Part shown: piece after piece, positions 9,861 to 17,999 of the stretch
Numbering within the stretch: the stretch's first letter is position 1
How the letters are laid out: every line of letters starts with the position of its first letter
Origin: JBBATK01 sp039810585
GTDB taxonomy: Bacteria > Bacteroidota > Ignavibacteria > Kapaibacteriales > NICIL-2
Reading direction: 5' to 3'
NCBI GenBank assembly: GCA_039810585.1
Contig: JBDHXF010000020.1
Span: 1-64,000, forward strand
DNA: 64,000 bases
The notes under the pieces: generated by a model
What the model was told of the DNA's origin: nothing
What the model saw: only the letters and a program-made list of their open reading frames with translations
The model's database searches: none
Translations under genes and position numbers: made by a program

Positions 9861-9899
9861 AACCGTCGCCTCCCCTTGAGAGCGACGGTTTTCTTTTTT
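9861..9899 (+). terminator. Rho-independent terminator of the M16 operon
   Basis: AACCGTCGC pairs perfectly with GCGACGGTT (9861-9869 with 9882-9890) and is followed by TTCTTTTTT. It lies about 80 bases after the second M16 stop codon. Confidence 0.9.
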
Positions 9900-10008
9900 G
9901 GAGTAACACCGACCATCAGCACGCCCCTATTCTCGGGCCGAGGAGGGTTTTTATTTCTGTTCGCCGATGCGTAGGCCGCCGGCGCTGACTGATCATCTTC
10001 ATCGCGTC

Positions 10009-10021
10009 GCACCTTCGGTGC
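10009..10021. repeat. TTC-loop hairpin
   Basis: GCACC-TTC-GGTGC is a perfect 5-bp stem six bases beyond the stop of the minus-strand T9SS cargo gene. It is another member of the TTC-loop hairpin group. Confidence 0.4.
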
Positions 10022-10027
10022 TTGCCT

Positions 10028-10945
10028 CTAGCGAATGGAAATCATCAGATGCATCAGCTTCGTGGCACTCTCCATGCGAAGTGTGTAACAACCCGGGCTG
10101 AGCGCATGAAGAAGGAGCTGTGCGGTGTTGTCGCTATGAAGCGCTTGCAGAGGTAGCGCGCGACCCAGAAGATCGACAACGGAGTAGCTAAAATCTTCAG
10201 AGCGGAAGTTATCCGGAAGAGCAACAACAAGTACGTCGTGAGCCGGTTGAGGGTACACGGAAATCTGCGCATCGTTGACTGTGTAGCGCAGTTCGTTAAC
10301 AAGCGGAGCTACTCGCACGGAGTCGACGAGCGACCATTCGCCGTAGCCTGCTGAGCACTCGGAGCGTACCTTCCAGTACATCATCTGCTGGCGAGGCAAA
10401 ACCAAAGAGCATTCGGTTCCGCTCACGACCGTGTCCACCTTGCTTTCCGCACCATTACTGAGTTCCAGGGTATATCGCTGCGCTGCCGGATCGGCAACCC
10501 AGACAAAGTGTACGAGATCGGTGGGTAGTTCGACGCCGCCGTAGATTGAACTCAACTGTACCTTTGCGGCAAATTGAGTGTCGAAGACACCAATAGGACT
10601 TGTCTCCACACCGGTGGATACCGTCCAATAAAACGTACTAGCGGTGGTTCCAATACTCAAACTAATGCTGGTGTCGAACTGAACCACTTTTTGCAAGAGG
10701 TGATGCGTCATTGCCGCGTCGCTCGCCACATCGACAAAGTAAGTATTCATCCCGTCTATGCCGGTCCACCGCAAGGTGATCGAAGTTCCGGGACAGTAGA
10801 GAATTCCGTGATTGGCAGGATACACCAGCGCAGGCTGATAGGAGGAGGCGCGTACCTCGGTTGAGGCAAGACAACAAAGCGTAGCAACAGTGAATGCCAA
10901 CGCTGCAAACGACCATTGAGGCCGAATTGCCAAAGAATTTTTCAT
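10028..10945 (-). CDS. Secreted protein, FN3-like repeats and T9SS sorting domain
   Basis: This protein of about 305 residues is predicted to be secreted and surface-anchored. It has a signal peptide ending EVRAS, two fibronectin-III or Ig-like beta domains (with ITLRWTGIDG and LVHFVWVADP), and a C-terminal T9SS sorting domain (VYPQPAHDVL ... GCYTLRME). The open frame extends to 10984, but the ATG at 10945 starts the signal peptide and follows GGAG eight bases upstream. TAAATTTG at 10989-10982 matches a -7 element. It is a paralogue of the gene immediately upstream on the same strand. Function is unknown; adhesion or a structural role is a guess. Confidence 0.8.
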   Translation of the reverse strand: MKNSLAIRPQWSFAALAFTVATLCCLASTEVRASSYQPALVYPANHGILYCPGTSITLRWTGIDGMNTYFVDVASDAAMTHHLLQKVVQFDTSISLSIGTTASTFYWTVSTGVETSPIGVFDTQFAAKVQLSSIYGGVELPTDLVHFVWVADPAAQRYTLELSNGAESKVDTVVSGTECSLVLPRQQMMYWKVRSECSAGYGEWSLVDSVRVAPLVNELRYTVNDAQISVYPQPAHDVLVVALPDNFRSEDFSYSVVDLLGRALPLQALHSDNTAQLLLHALSPGCYTLRMESATKLMHLMISIR

Positions 10946-10981
10946 AGATCTGCTCCGATGAATGGGGGACGGAGAACGGAG

Positions 10982-10989
10982 CAAATTTA
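10982..10989 (-). promoter_or_regulatory. -7 promoter element TAAATTTG
   Basis: The minus strand reads TAAATTTG, matching TAnnTTTG, and ends 37 bases before the chosen ATG of the cargo gene. A perfect 14-bp palindrome lies just upstream. Confidence 0.45.
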
Positions 10990-10999
10990 CTGCTAAATA

Positions 11000-11013
11000 G
11001 GACTAATTAGTCC
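11000..11013. promoter_or_regulatory. Perfect 14-bp palindrome GGACTAATTAGTCC
   Basis: This is a perfect dyad overlapping the stop codon of the upstream cargo gene and sitting 11 bases upstream of the -7 element of the downstream one. Its position and symmetry suit an operator bound by a dimer; no regulator is identified. Confidence 0.4.
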
Positions 11014-11927
11014 ACAATTAACATCCGTCTGAAAATTTTTCCCTGGCTCTGGATTTCCAGAAATATCGGTCCCTTTGGCAACGAGGAGCTTTCAATGCGA
11101 ACGGTGCTCACACCGTCGAGCCACTGCTCCCTGACGGGCTGACCGTTGAGGTTGTATACAGAGTATTTTGTCATGGGAGTATTCTGCGGAGCGTTCACCA
11201 TGATTGCTGAAGCGGATGCATTGAAATACACACGAAATCCGTCAGTATTACCGCTTTGTTCGGCCACATCTTGCTGCGTGGCGTCGATGTAGACCATGCC
11301 GGAGTTGGACCACATTCCAACTCCGTCACCGCAGAGGGGACGGAACTTCCAGGTATATGTCTTCGAACCTAAGAGCGTGATGCTGGTGCTGGTGTCCTTC
11401 GACGAAACGGTATCTCTCAAGCTGAACGCATCGGACTCGATCAACAATTCATAGCGATCGCCGGACGGGTTTGGATGCCAGAAGAAATGTACGGTGTAGT
11501 CCGTTACCGTATCAGCAAGCGGTGAAGCAATGGTACCGGCGATGGGTTGACGAAGGTTGAAATGCCAGATGGCGGTTGTATCGAAATCGGTGCGAATGCG
11601 CCAGTAGAAGGTGGTGTCGTGTTGGGGTACACTATAGTTGTACGTGGTGTCGTGAAAAACGACCTGCGAAAAATCCGGGGTAAAGAAGTTTGAGTCTCGA
11701 GAAATCTCCACGTAGTAGGCGTCGGTAAATGAAATTCCAACAGTCCACTTGAGCTGAACGTGATTCGGGATACAGCGTAAAGTGCTGTCGTTCTTAGGCG
11801 ACACATTGTGCGGAATGGAATCAATTTGAACCCTTTCGTGGCCTCCACTACCAACGGCAAACACTCGTTCAGAAGAGCTTAAGAAGAGGGTAACAACAAC
11901 AATTGCACAAAGACGCACTGTGAGCAT
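11007..11927 (-). CDS. Secreted protein, FN3-like repeats and T9SS sorting domain (paralogue)
   Basis: This 306-residue exported protein has an N-terminal signal (to about residue 24), two FN3-like beta modules (HVQLKWTVGIS and VHFFWHPNPSG) and a C-terminal T9SS sorting region with YSVYNLNGQPV and a final IFRRMLIVD. The module order and spacing match the gene downstream, so the two look like a tandem duplication that has diverged widely. Its role is unknown. T9SS cargo of this kind is either released or attached to the cell surface. Confidence 0.78.
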   Translation of the reverse strand: MLTVRLCAIVVVTLFLSSSERVFAVGSGGHERVQIDSIPHNVSPKNDSTLRCIPNHVQLKWTVGISFTDAYYVEISRDSNFFTPDFSQVVFHDTTYNYSVPQHDTTFYWRIRTDFDTTAIWHFNLRQPIAGTIASPLADTVTDYTVHFFWHPNPSGDRYELLIESDAFSLRDTVSSKDTSTSITLLGSKTYTWKFRPLCGDGVGMWSNSGMVYIDATQQDVAEQSGNTDGFRVYFNASASAIMVNAPQNTPMTKYSVYNLNGQPVREQWLDGVSTVRIESSSLPKGPIFLEIQSQGKIFRRMLIVD

Positions 11928-12083
11928 GGTACAGCCTCGAAAAGGGGATTGGATTCGAACAAACTAAGCAATGCAACGCTCGCAGGCGATGACTTTTGCA
12001 TGAACGGGCAGACTCGCCGCCGGAGTCAGGGCAATATGCAAAAAAATGCCTAGGTACACAGAATGTGCGGCTACTTTGCCGTG

Positions 12084-12863
12084 TCAAATCACGTAGCCGA
12101 AAATCGCATCGATAATCAATATCGACGCCGCGGAAATAGTGAAAGCACGCACGGTGCTGTGGCCCACGCCCTCGGCACCGCCAGACGCGTTCATACCGAC
12201 GTGACAGCCAATGAGTGAGGTTACTCCACCAAAAACAAAGGACTTGGCAAGACTAGTCGCCACCTCGCTCACGCGGAAAAAATTCTGGATGGAATGGAAA
12301 AATGTGTCCGCCGAGAAATCGAACTTCAAGCTCGTGAGAGCATAGGCCCCAATGAGTGCCACACAATTGGAGAATACAGCCAGAATTGGCATCATGGTAA
12401 CAGCGGCAATCACCCTTGGCATGGCCAGGTAACGCGTTTTATCGATGGCCATCATCTCCAGTGCATCGATTTGTTCGGATACCGCCATGGTGCCGAGCTG
12501 AGCAGCGATGGCACCACCAACACGTCCGGCAATAACCAATGCCGTGAGCACCGGTGTTAACTCGGTGAAAACCACCGTTGCAATCGAGCCTCCGATAAAG
12601 GGTCTGGCTATGTTGATGAGGTTGAACTTCGCAAAGAGATTGGTTGCCTGAAGTGCGGCAATGGCTCCTGTAAACGATCCGATCAAAATCACCAGCGGCA
12701 ACGAGTCCGAACCGACAATACCCATTTGCTCTATCACCAGTTTGCGGTCGCGAATGGATTGCGGTATGAACATCACGATACGCCATAGCAGCATCACCAG
12801 CGTTCCCAGTTCGGCCAGGAAGTTGAGAATCATGCGGCCTATGCGCGCGAATAATGAACTCAT
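12084..12863 (-). CDS. MlaE/YrbE family ABC transporter permease
   Basis: This 259-residue inner-membrane permease of the MlaE family moves phospholipid between the inner and outer membranes, with an MlaF ATPase and MlaD-type substrate-binding protein. The family signature is clear: VVFTELTPVLTALVIAGRVGGAIAA followed by LGTMAVSEQIDAL, and the C-terminal GCHVGMNASGGAEGVG segment. Length and about five membrane segments are normal. Unusually, the ATPase and binding-protein genes are not adjacent here; the neighbours are T9SS cargo genes and pta. Confidence 0.93.
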   Translation of the reverse strand: MSSLFARIGRMILNFLAELGTLVMLLWRIVMFIPQSIRDRKLVIEQMGIVGSDSLPLVILIGSFTGAIAALQATNLFAKFNLINIARPFIGGSIATVVFTELTPVLTALVIAGRVGGAIAAQLGTMAVSEQIDALEMMAIDKTRYLAMPRVIAAVTMMPILAVFSNCVALIGAYALTSLKFDFSADTFFHSIQNFFRVSEVATSLAKSFVFGGVTSLIGCHVGMNASGGAEGVGHSTVRAFTISAASILIIDAIFGYVI

Positions 12864-13002
12864 GCGGTACTTGTGAAGGAGGATTCGACGGCAGCCTGCA
12901 AATTATCCTTTTGTTGGCAATCCAACCTCGTTCGAGCGTTGATGGTTTGTCAAAGGGCGCTAATTTTCCGGTCAGTTGTTTGTCCATCGGCTCGGCGGAT
13001 CT

Positions 13003-13983
13003 ATGAATCCTATCCTTCATTCACTGCAAGAACGTGCCACAAGGCGAAACGCTCGTGTGCTCTTGGCCGATTCGATGGATCCCAGAAGTATTCAAGCAGC
13101 AGCTACACTTGTCGCCAAAGGCATTGCTCGACCCGTGCTGTTGGGTTCCGTTGCGGCGTTGAAATCGCTGGCCGAAGAGCTCGACGTCTCGCTCGACGGC
13201 GTCGAATGCATTGAACTCCAACAGAATCAGGAACAGTACGCCCTTTTGTTGGAGCAGAAGCGACGTCACAAAGGCATGAGTTATGCCCAAGCACTCGAGG
13301 CCGTCGGTGATCCCCTGGTCCGTGCCGGCTTGATGCTCGATCGTGCTGAGGTGGAGTGTTGTGTGGCCGGATCGACGTCGAGCACAGCCTCTGTGCTTCG
13401 TGCAGCGTTACATACGGTAGGTCTTCAACACGGATTGCTGACGCTGAGCAGTTACTTTTTAATGATCGTTGACGACAGAGTGTTAGCCTACGCCGACTGC
13501 GCGGTCGTTCCGTATCCTACGCCCGAGCAATTGTGTGACATCGCTGCAGCTACAGCCGCCAATTATGAGATACTAACACAGGGTACAGCACGACTAGCCT
13601 TCCTCTCGTTTTCAACCAAGGGAAGTGCGCAGCACGCAAGTATTGAAAACGTTCGCGAGGCTGTTTCGCTCTTTCGCCAGCGCTACCCGCAGCGTATCGC
13701 TGATGGTGAGTTGCAGGCGGATGCTGCGTTGGTTAGGACGGTTGCTCAACGCAAAGCTCCGGAATCGGTGATTCAAGGAGATGCGAATGTGTTGGTCTTT
13801 CCAAATTTGGACGCGGGTAATATCGCCTATAAACTCACCGAGCGCCTGGCGGGTGCCACGGCGCTCGGTCCGATTCTTCAGGGTTTAGCCAAACCCTATT
13901 GCGATTTGTCGAGGGGATGCTCGGTGAACGACATTGTCCTGACCGCCTGTATCAGCATCCTGATGTCTGCACCACGCGAGTAG
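13003..13983 (+). CDS. pta: Phosphate acetyltransferase
   Basis: This 326-residue cytoplasmic enzyme interconverts acetyl-CoA and acetyl phosphate. The C-terminal family signature is plain: NVLVFPNLDAGNIAYKL, then GPILQGLAKP and DLSRGCSVNDIV. Length fits the single-domain (short) class. The frame is open from 12976, but the ATG at 13003 aligns better with the family start; its ribosome site is weak. No acetate kinase gene is adjacent. It is divergent from mlaE and converges on the PNGase F-like gene. Confidence 0.93.
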   Translation: MNPILHSLQERATRRNARVLLADSMDPRSIQAAATLVAKGIARPVLLGSVAALKSLAEELDVSLDGVECIELQQNQEQYALLLEQKRRHKGMSYAQALEAVGDPLVRAGLMLDRAEVECCVAGSTSSTASVLRAALHTVGLQHGLLTLSSYFLMIVDDRVLAYADCAVVPYPTPEQLCDIAAATAANYEILTQGTARLAFLSFSTKGSAQHASIENVREAVSLFRQRYPQRIADGELQADAALVRTVAQRKAPESVIQGDANVLVFPNLDAGNIAYKLTERLAGATALGPILQGLAKPYCDLSRGCSVNDIVLTACISILMSAPRE

Positions 13984-13988
13984 CGCAG

Positions 13989-14002
13989 AGCGGAGCTCCG
14001 CT
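13989..14002. terminator. Palindrome between convergent pta and PNGase F-like gene
   Basis: AGCGG-AGCT-CCGCT is a perfect hairpin that overlaps the stop codon of the minus-strand gene and lies 5 bases beyond the pta stop. It has no T-run, so a terminator role is uncertain. Confidence 0.35.
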
Positions 14003-16313
14003 ATCGTGTGATGACTAGCGGCGCGGTTGCCGAAATGCTGCCGTTTTGTAAGACGACGTAGTAGACGCCGGGGACAAGTTCCGAGACGTTTGCATTGATT
14101 TCGGTGGAGTTGAAAGGTCGTACCGCGTTGTCAAACAACACCCTCACTTCTCGTCCCAATTGATCATAAATGGCGCATCGCGCCGAGCCTCCACGAACCG
14201 CTTCCGATCCGAACAGAATGCGCGCGCTGCTGTTGGTGCTGGTTGGAATCACTTGCAAATGTACTGTCGTGGCGTCGTCGATTACCTCGGTGGAGCTATC
14301 CCATCCACTCAAGGGAATAATCAGCTTCGGAACGAACATGTCGTTGCTGGAAATGTTGAGCGATGCGGACTTCTTTCCCGCAGTCTGCGGTTTGTATTGA
14401 ACAGTGGCGCTGAGCGTTTGTCCTTCTTGCAGAGTAACAGGTCCACCGGATAACGACGGCGAGGTCGACACGAGGCTGAAGCCCTTAGGAATAGCCGCGA
14501 TGCTCACGTCGCTAATCACCAACCCAGCAGAGTTGAGAGGTGTGACTTGTACGGTTGATTGGATGGAGTCACCGATTGCCACCGGCCCAAGGCTCACACT
14601 CTGTACATTGTCTACCACCTTGATTTGCGGTACAATACCGACCATGAATTGCTGGTAGATGCCGTTGCCGCAGTCACCGTTAAAGGTCTTGATGGTTGTT
14701 CCATGACCCGTAAAACTCAACGAGCCTGAGCCCAGCTGTCCACTCGTAGCCCACCATGCCAAGCCAATGTTGGATGGGTTTACAAATTCGAAGGTGTAAC
14801 ATCCTGGTGACAGATGTAGTGAATCCACGTACAGCGTTTGGTCGTCGAGCGACCCGGCAGCTCTCGTTGCGACTACTTCATTGGACGAATTGCGCAGTTC
14901 CCAATAGTACCCCTGGTTGTTAGCCTGTAAGTTCGTGCGGAAGTTGATCTGCATATCGCCGTCATAGCTCGGCGGTACTGAGTACGTGGAGGACAGCGAG
15001 TTGAACAAGGGATATTCGTCGTCCACCCCGTTCGTTTGCAGAATACGACAATCAAACTGTCGACTAGAGTCTGCAAAGGACGAGGTCCAATCCGGAGTGG
15101 GAAGGGTGATGTCCACACTGTTCATCATCATCACATTTCCTGTCCATGTAAAGGTCTGCATGGCTTGTCCATGCACTCCATATTCTACTTTCAAACTCGT
15201 CATGGGTGCCGAGCCATTATTGCGTACGCGAATAATCGGGTTGCCACAAATCGGATTCATTCGGTTGTACCGCGTCTTTGCTGTGGCCACATTTGGAGCC
15301 AGGATTTCCTCAAGCGACGCATCGTTGCTGAAGTTTGGTTTGTGAGCATACATCACTTGCGCGGCTACGCTGTAAATACCGTTGCAAGCGGAGTCCACGG
15401 CAAAGGGTTGCATCTTATAATCGAGCGTAGTAGAATCACCGTGCGACACATACGGACTAATATCCCAGTCCCAAGTTGGAACCACATCTCCCGGACACCA
15501 ACCTGCACGTGCATACGCCCAGGTACCGTCTTGCGGATAGTAAGGGTTTGATCCGCAGTCGCTACGCCACAGATGCTGGGTGAATCGATCGGTGTCGTTG
15601 ATAGCAATATGATGCGTCTTGTCGATAAACTCCGCAACTACTTGGGGACCGTATCCGCCGTGTCCCGTCGTGGTAATCTTCAGTTTCGTGAACTGCGCAT
15701 TGTTGTCCACAAGAAAGTGTTTGTTCAGGAGGTGATTATCGATCGGATCTTTCAGGTTGCCGTACAGAAATGAGCTCTGCCACAGCTTGTCAATACCATA
15801 CACACTGTAGGGCGGGGTTCCTTCGATGCACTCAAGCCACACATTGAAGGATGCGCTTGAGGTATAGCCATCGTAGCGAATGCTAAACACGGTGGAGTCT
15901 TGCATTAAGTAAGCGTAGTCCGTTACATCCCACCACCAGGTGTAATTCGAATTTGCAGGTTGACTTCCCCAATACGGCGTAATGAAGCGAGCAATTTCTA
16001 TCGGATCATACACGGGTTTGCCTGCCGTGTCAACCGCGCCCGTAGGCTTCTTGATAAAGTAGGTGTTCGTATAATCCCACTCTCCTTTGCCCTTCGCGCA
16101 GGGGCAAGCAAGCTGCAATTTCAGCACAACTCTGGCCCAGGATTTTTGAGGGACAGCTACTTTGGCGTCAATGCTGGTAGGCGTTCCCGGGAAGTTGAAA
16201 TTGCTGACCAGCGGTATTAGCGTCGTGTCGCCCTCGGCGGCACGCAACGGTGACGTGAGTAGCAGGCTGGCGCAAATACTAAGGAAAGGAAGGAGGGTGT
16301 ACAAACGCTTCAT
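14001..16313 (-). CDS. Secreted PNGase F-like glycoamidase with T9SS sorting domain
   Basis: This 770-residue exported protein has a signal peptide ending LRAAEG. Residues about 30-330 resemble peptide-N-glycosidase F, which cleaves N-glycans from asparagine: an early CPCAKGKGEWDY stretch (the WD in PNGase F carries a catalytic aspartate), ITPYWG, and the hallmark GTWAYARAGWCPGD. Next come beta-sandwich modules, including GYYWELRNSSNEVV and an Ig-like or ASPM-type region. The T9SS sorting domain closes the protein (GVYYVVLQNG ... VITR). The cargo suggests that the organism meets eukaryotic or other N-glycoproteins. Activity is inferred from motifs. Confidence 0.85.
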   Translation of the reverse strand: MKRLYTLLPFLSICASLLLTSPLRAAEGDTTLIPLVSNFNFPGTPTSIDAKVAVPQKSWARVVLKLQLACPCAKGKGEWDYTNTYFIKKPTGAVDTAGKPVYDPIEIARFITPYWGSQPANSNYTWWWDVTDYAYLMQDSTVFSIRYDGYTSSASFNVWLECIEGTPPYSVYGIDKLWQSSFLYGNLKDPIDNHLLNKHFLVDNNAQFTKLKITTTGHGGYGPQVVAEFIDKTHHIAINDTDRFTQHLWRSDCGSNPYYPQDGTWAYARAGWCPGDVVPTWDWDISPYVSHGDSTTLDYKMQPFAVDSACNGIYSVAAQVMYAHKPNFSNDASLEEILAPNVATAKTRYNRMNPICGNPIIRVRNNGSAPMTSLKVEYGVHGQAMQTFTWTGNVMMMNSVDITLPTPDWTSSFADSSRQFDCRILQTNGVDDEYPLFNSLSSTYSVPPSYDGDMQINFRTNLQANNQGYYWELRNSSNEVVATRAAGSLDDQTLYVDSLHLSPGCYTFEFVNPSNIGLAWWATSGQLGSGSLSFTGHGTTIKTFNGDCGNGIYQQFMVGIVPQIKVVDNVQSVSLGPVAIGDSIQSTVQVTPLNSAGLVISDVSIAAIPKGFSLVSTSPSLSGGPVTLQEGQTLSATVQYKPQTAGKKSASLNISSNDMFVPKLIIPLSGWDSSTEVIDDATTVHLQVIPTSTNSSARILFGSEAVRGGSARCAIYDQLGREVRVLFDNAVRPFNSTEINANVSELVPGVYYVVLQNGSISATAPLVITR

Positions 16314-16506
16314 GAAAACTCCGAATGAGATGATGGTATGGTCGGGCGTGACTGACGAAAACTACAATAAAAATTTTGGAACACAGAGCAGTAGCCTGAG
16401 TTCTTTAGGAGAATCATTGTTAACGCGTCGGCGCTTTGCGCCTTGCCTCGGACGCACCGGAGAAACGGGTGCCGGAAATGCACTACGCAAGGTGCAAGAA
16501 AAGGCA

Positions 16507-16743
16507 CTACGCCACTTGTTCCACACGACGAATATCCGGCACGCGGTGCATGAGCACGCGCTCAATTCCGGCTCGAAGAGTCATGATGGACAGCGGACAT
16601 TTCTTGCACGCACCGAGAAAACGAATCTCAGCTGTGCGGGTCGATTCTTCAAAGCGAACAAACTCGATATCGCCACCGTCAAGTTGTAAGGGTGGTCTGC
16701 ATTCCTGCAACGCAGCATCGATACGCTGTTCAAGCTCTGTCAT
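16507..16743 (-). CDS. nfu: NifU-like C-terminal domain iron-sulfur scaffold
   Basis: This 78-residue Nfu-type protein binds and hands on Fe-S clusters. It starts RIDAALQECRPPLQLDGGD, a typical NifU-C opening, and carries the cluster-binding CKKC (C46, C49). It is the minimal single-domain form. It follows mrp by 5 bases on the same strand, so the two are almost surely one operon, and both act in Fe-S cluster delivery. Confidence 0.93.
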   Translation of the reverse strand: MTELEQRIDAALQECRPPLQLDGGDIEFVRFEESTRTAEIRFLGACKKCPLSIMTLRAGIERVLMHRVPDIRRVEQVA

Positions 16744-16748
16744 GAATA

Positions 16749-17846
16749 CTATAAGCTAATCTGTACCCTTGGTGATTCGCTGCGGCGTGCGTTGACGATG
16801 CGTGTTTGACGAACGACGGCTGCCGCCATGTCGCGTAGGGTTTGTGTAATCGCAAAATCACTATCCGGTTGAAGTACCGCCGGCAAGCCCTCATCCGCGC
16901 CTTGACGCATCTGTAGGTTGATCGGGATATGTGCCAATAACGGCACGCCTGCTTCGTGTGCCACGCGCTCTCCGCCGCCTTCGCCGAAGATGTAGTATTT
17001 CTTTTCCGGAGCATCCGGTGGGATGAAGTAACTCATGTTCTCTACAACGCCAAGTACGTCGACCTGCACCTTGTTGAACATGGCAATGGAACGACGCACG
17101 TCTGCCAACGCAATCTCTTGTGGCGTTGTCACCACTACGGCTCCGGTCAACGGTATTTGCTGCGTCAGAGTCAGCTGTATATCACCGGTTCCCGGCGGCA
17201 AATCGAAAATCAAGAAGTCGAGCGGTGCCCAGTTGATTTGATCCACCAGTGTTTTGAAGTAGCCCGCAAGCATAGGGCCACGCAGGATAGCAGCTTGATC
17301 GCGCTGCATTACAAAACCGATAGACGCGATTTGGATGCCGTACTGCTCGTTTGGCTGGCCAAGGATGGTACCATCTTCCCGCTTCTCGGCACGCATGGTA
17401 GCGTCATGCAAACCAAACATAGTGGGCGCGCTGGGACCATAAATATCTGCGTCCAACAATCCAACGCGGGCTCCTGCCAGCGAGAGTGCGCAGGCCAGAT
17501 TGGTCGCTATCGTGGACTTCCCAACTCCTCCTTTGCCCGAGGCAACAGCAATGAGGTTCTTTACCTGGGGAAGGACACTTTGATTCGAAATTCGGTGGAC
17601 TTCATTTTCGATGGCGGACACGGTACATTCGAGTGAGGCATCGACGGATGCAACAGCATCCTTGATGGCCTTATCCAAGCTCTTAGCCATCCAGTAAATC
17701 GGTTGAATAAGTTGAACAAAGCACTCAACGGTGTTTGCGTTCATCTTAAGATCGACGATGCTGTGTAATTCTCCAAGTGTGCGGTCCAAATCCGGATCGC
17801 GAACGGCTTCAATGGCGGTTCGTAAACGTTCTAAGAGCTCATTCAT
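16749..17846 (-). CDS. mrp: Mrp/ApbC family Fe-S cluster carrier ATPase
   Basis: This protein of about 365 residues has an N-terminal MIP18-type (DUF59) domain followed by a ParA/Mrp P-loop ATPase with GKGGVGKS at 104-111. It carries Fe-S clusters to target proteins. The open frame runs to 17933, but the ATG at 17846 gives the standard MNELLERL start. The C-terminal CxxC that binds the bridging cluster in many Mrp proteins is absent; the segment reads SYFIPPDAPEKKYYIFG. Bacteroidota Mrp proteins commonly show this form, so it is a lineage trait. It is in an operon with nfu. Confidence 0.92.
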   Translation of the reverse strand: MNELLERLRTAIEAVRDPDLDRTLGELHSIVDLKMNANTVECFVQLIQPIYWMAKSLDKAIKDAVASVDASLECTVSAIENEVHRISNQSVLPQVKNLIAVASGKGGVGKSTIATNLACALSLAGARVGLLDADIYGPSAPTMFGLHDATMRAEKREDGTILGQPNEQYGIQIASIGFVMQRDQAAILRGPMLAGYFKTLVDQINWAPLDFLIFDLPPGTGDIQLTLTQQIPLTGAVVVTTPQEIALADVRRSIAMFNKVQVDVLGVVENMSYFIPPDAPEKKYYIFGEGGGERVAHEAGVPLLAHIPINLQMRQGADEGLPAVLQPDSDFAITQTLRDMAAAVVRQTRIVNARRSESPRVQISL

Positions 17847-17948
17847 AGGCAAGGTGTGGAAGTGTGTATTGGCTGTATAGCCTACAAAACTAAGGAATAG
17901 AGAGGGCGGAGGGTTGATTTTTACCACGGCCACCTTGGGTACATGAGA

Positions 17949-17977
17949 AAAAAAAAGCGCGCCTACAAGGCGCGCTT
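17949..17977 (-). terminator. Rho-independent terminator of the 18-20 kb cargo gene
   Basis: AAGCGCGCC-TACAA-GGCGCGCTT (17955-17977) is a perfect 9-bp stem. On the minus strand it is followed by a run of T (the A-run at 17948-17956). It lies about 20 bases beyond the stop of the T9SS cargo gene. Confidence 0.9.
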
Positions 17978-17999
17978 AGAGAGACGTTTCGGGAATAGC

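Noticed and set aside
16749..17846. Mrp as a broken gene because the CxxC is missing
   Set aside because: The reading frame is complete, P-loop intact, and the CxxC-less form (PEKKYYIFG) is normal in Bacteroidota Mrp.
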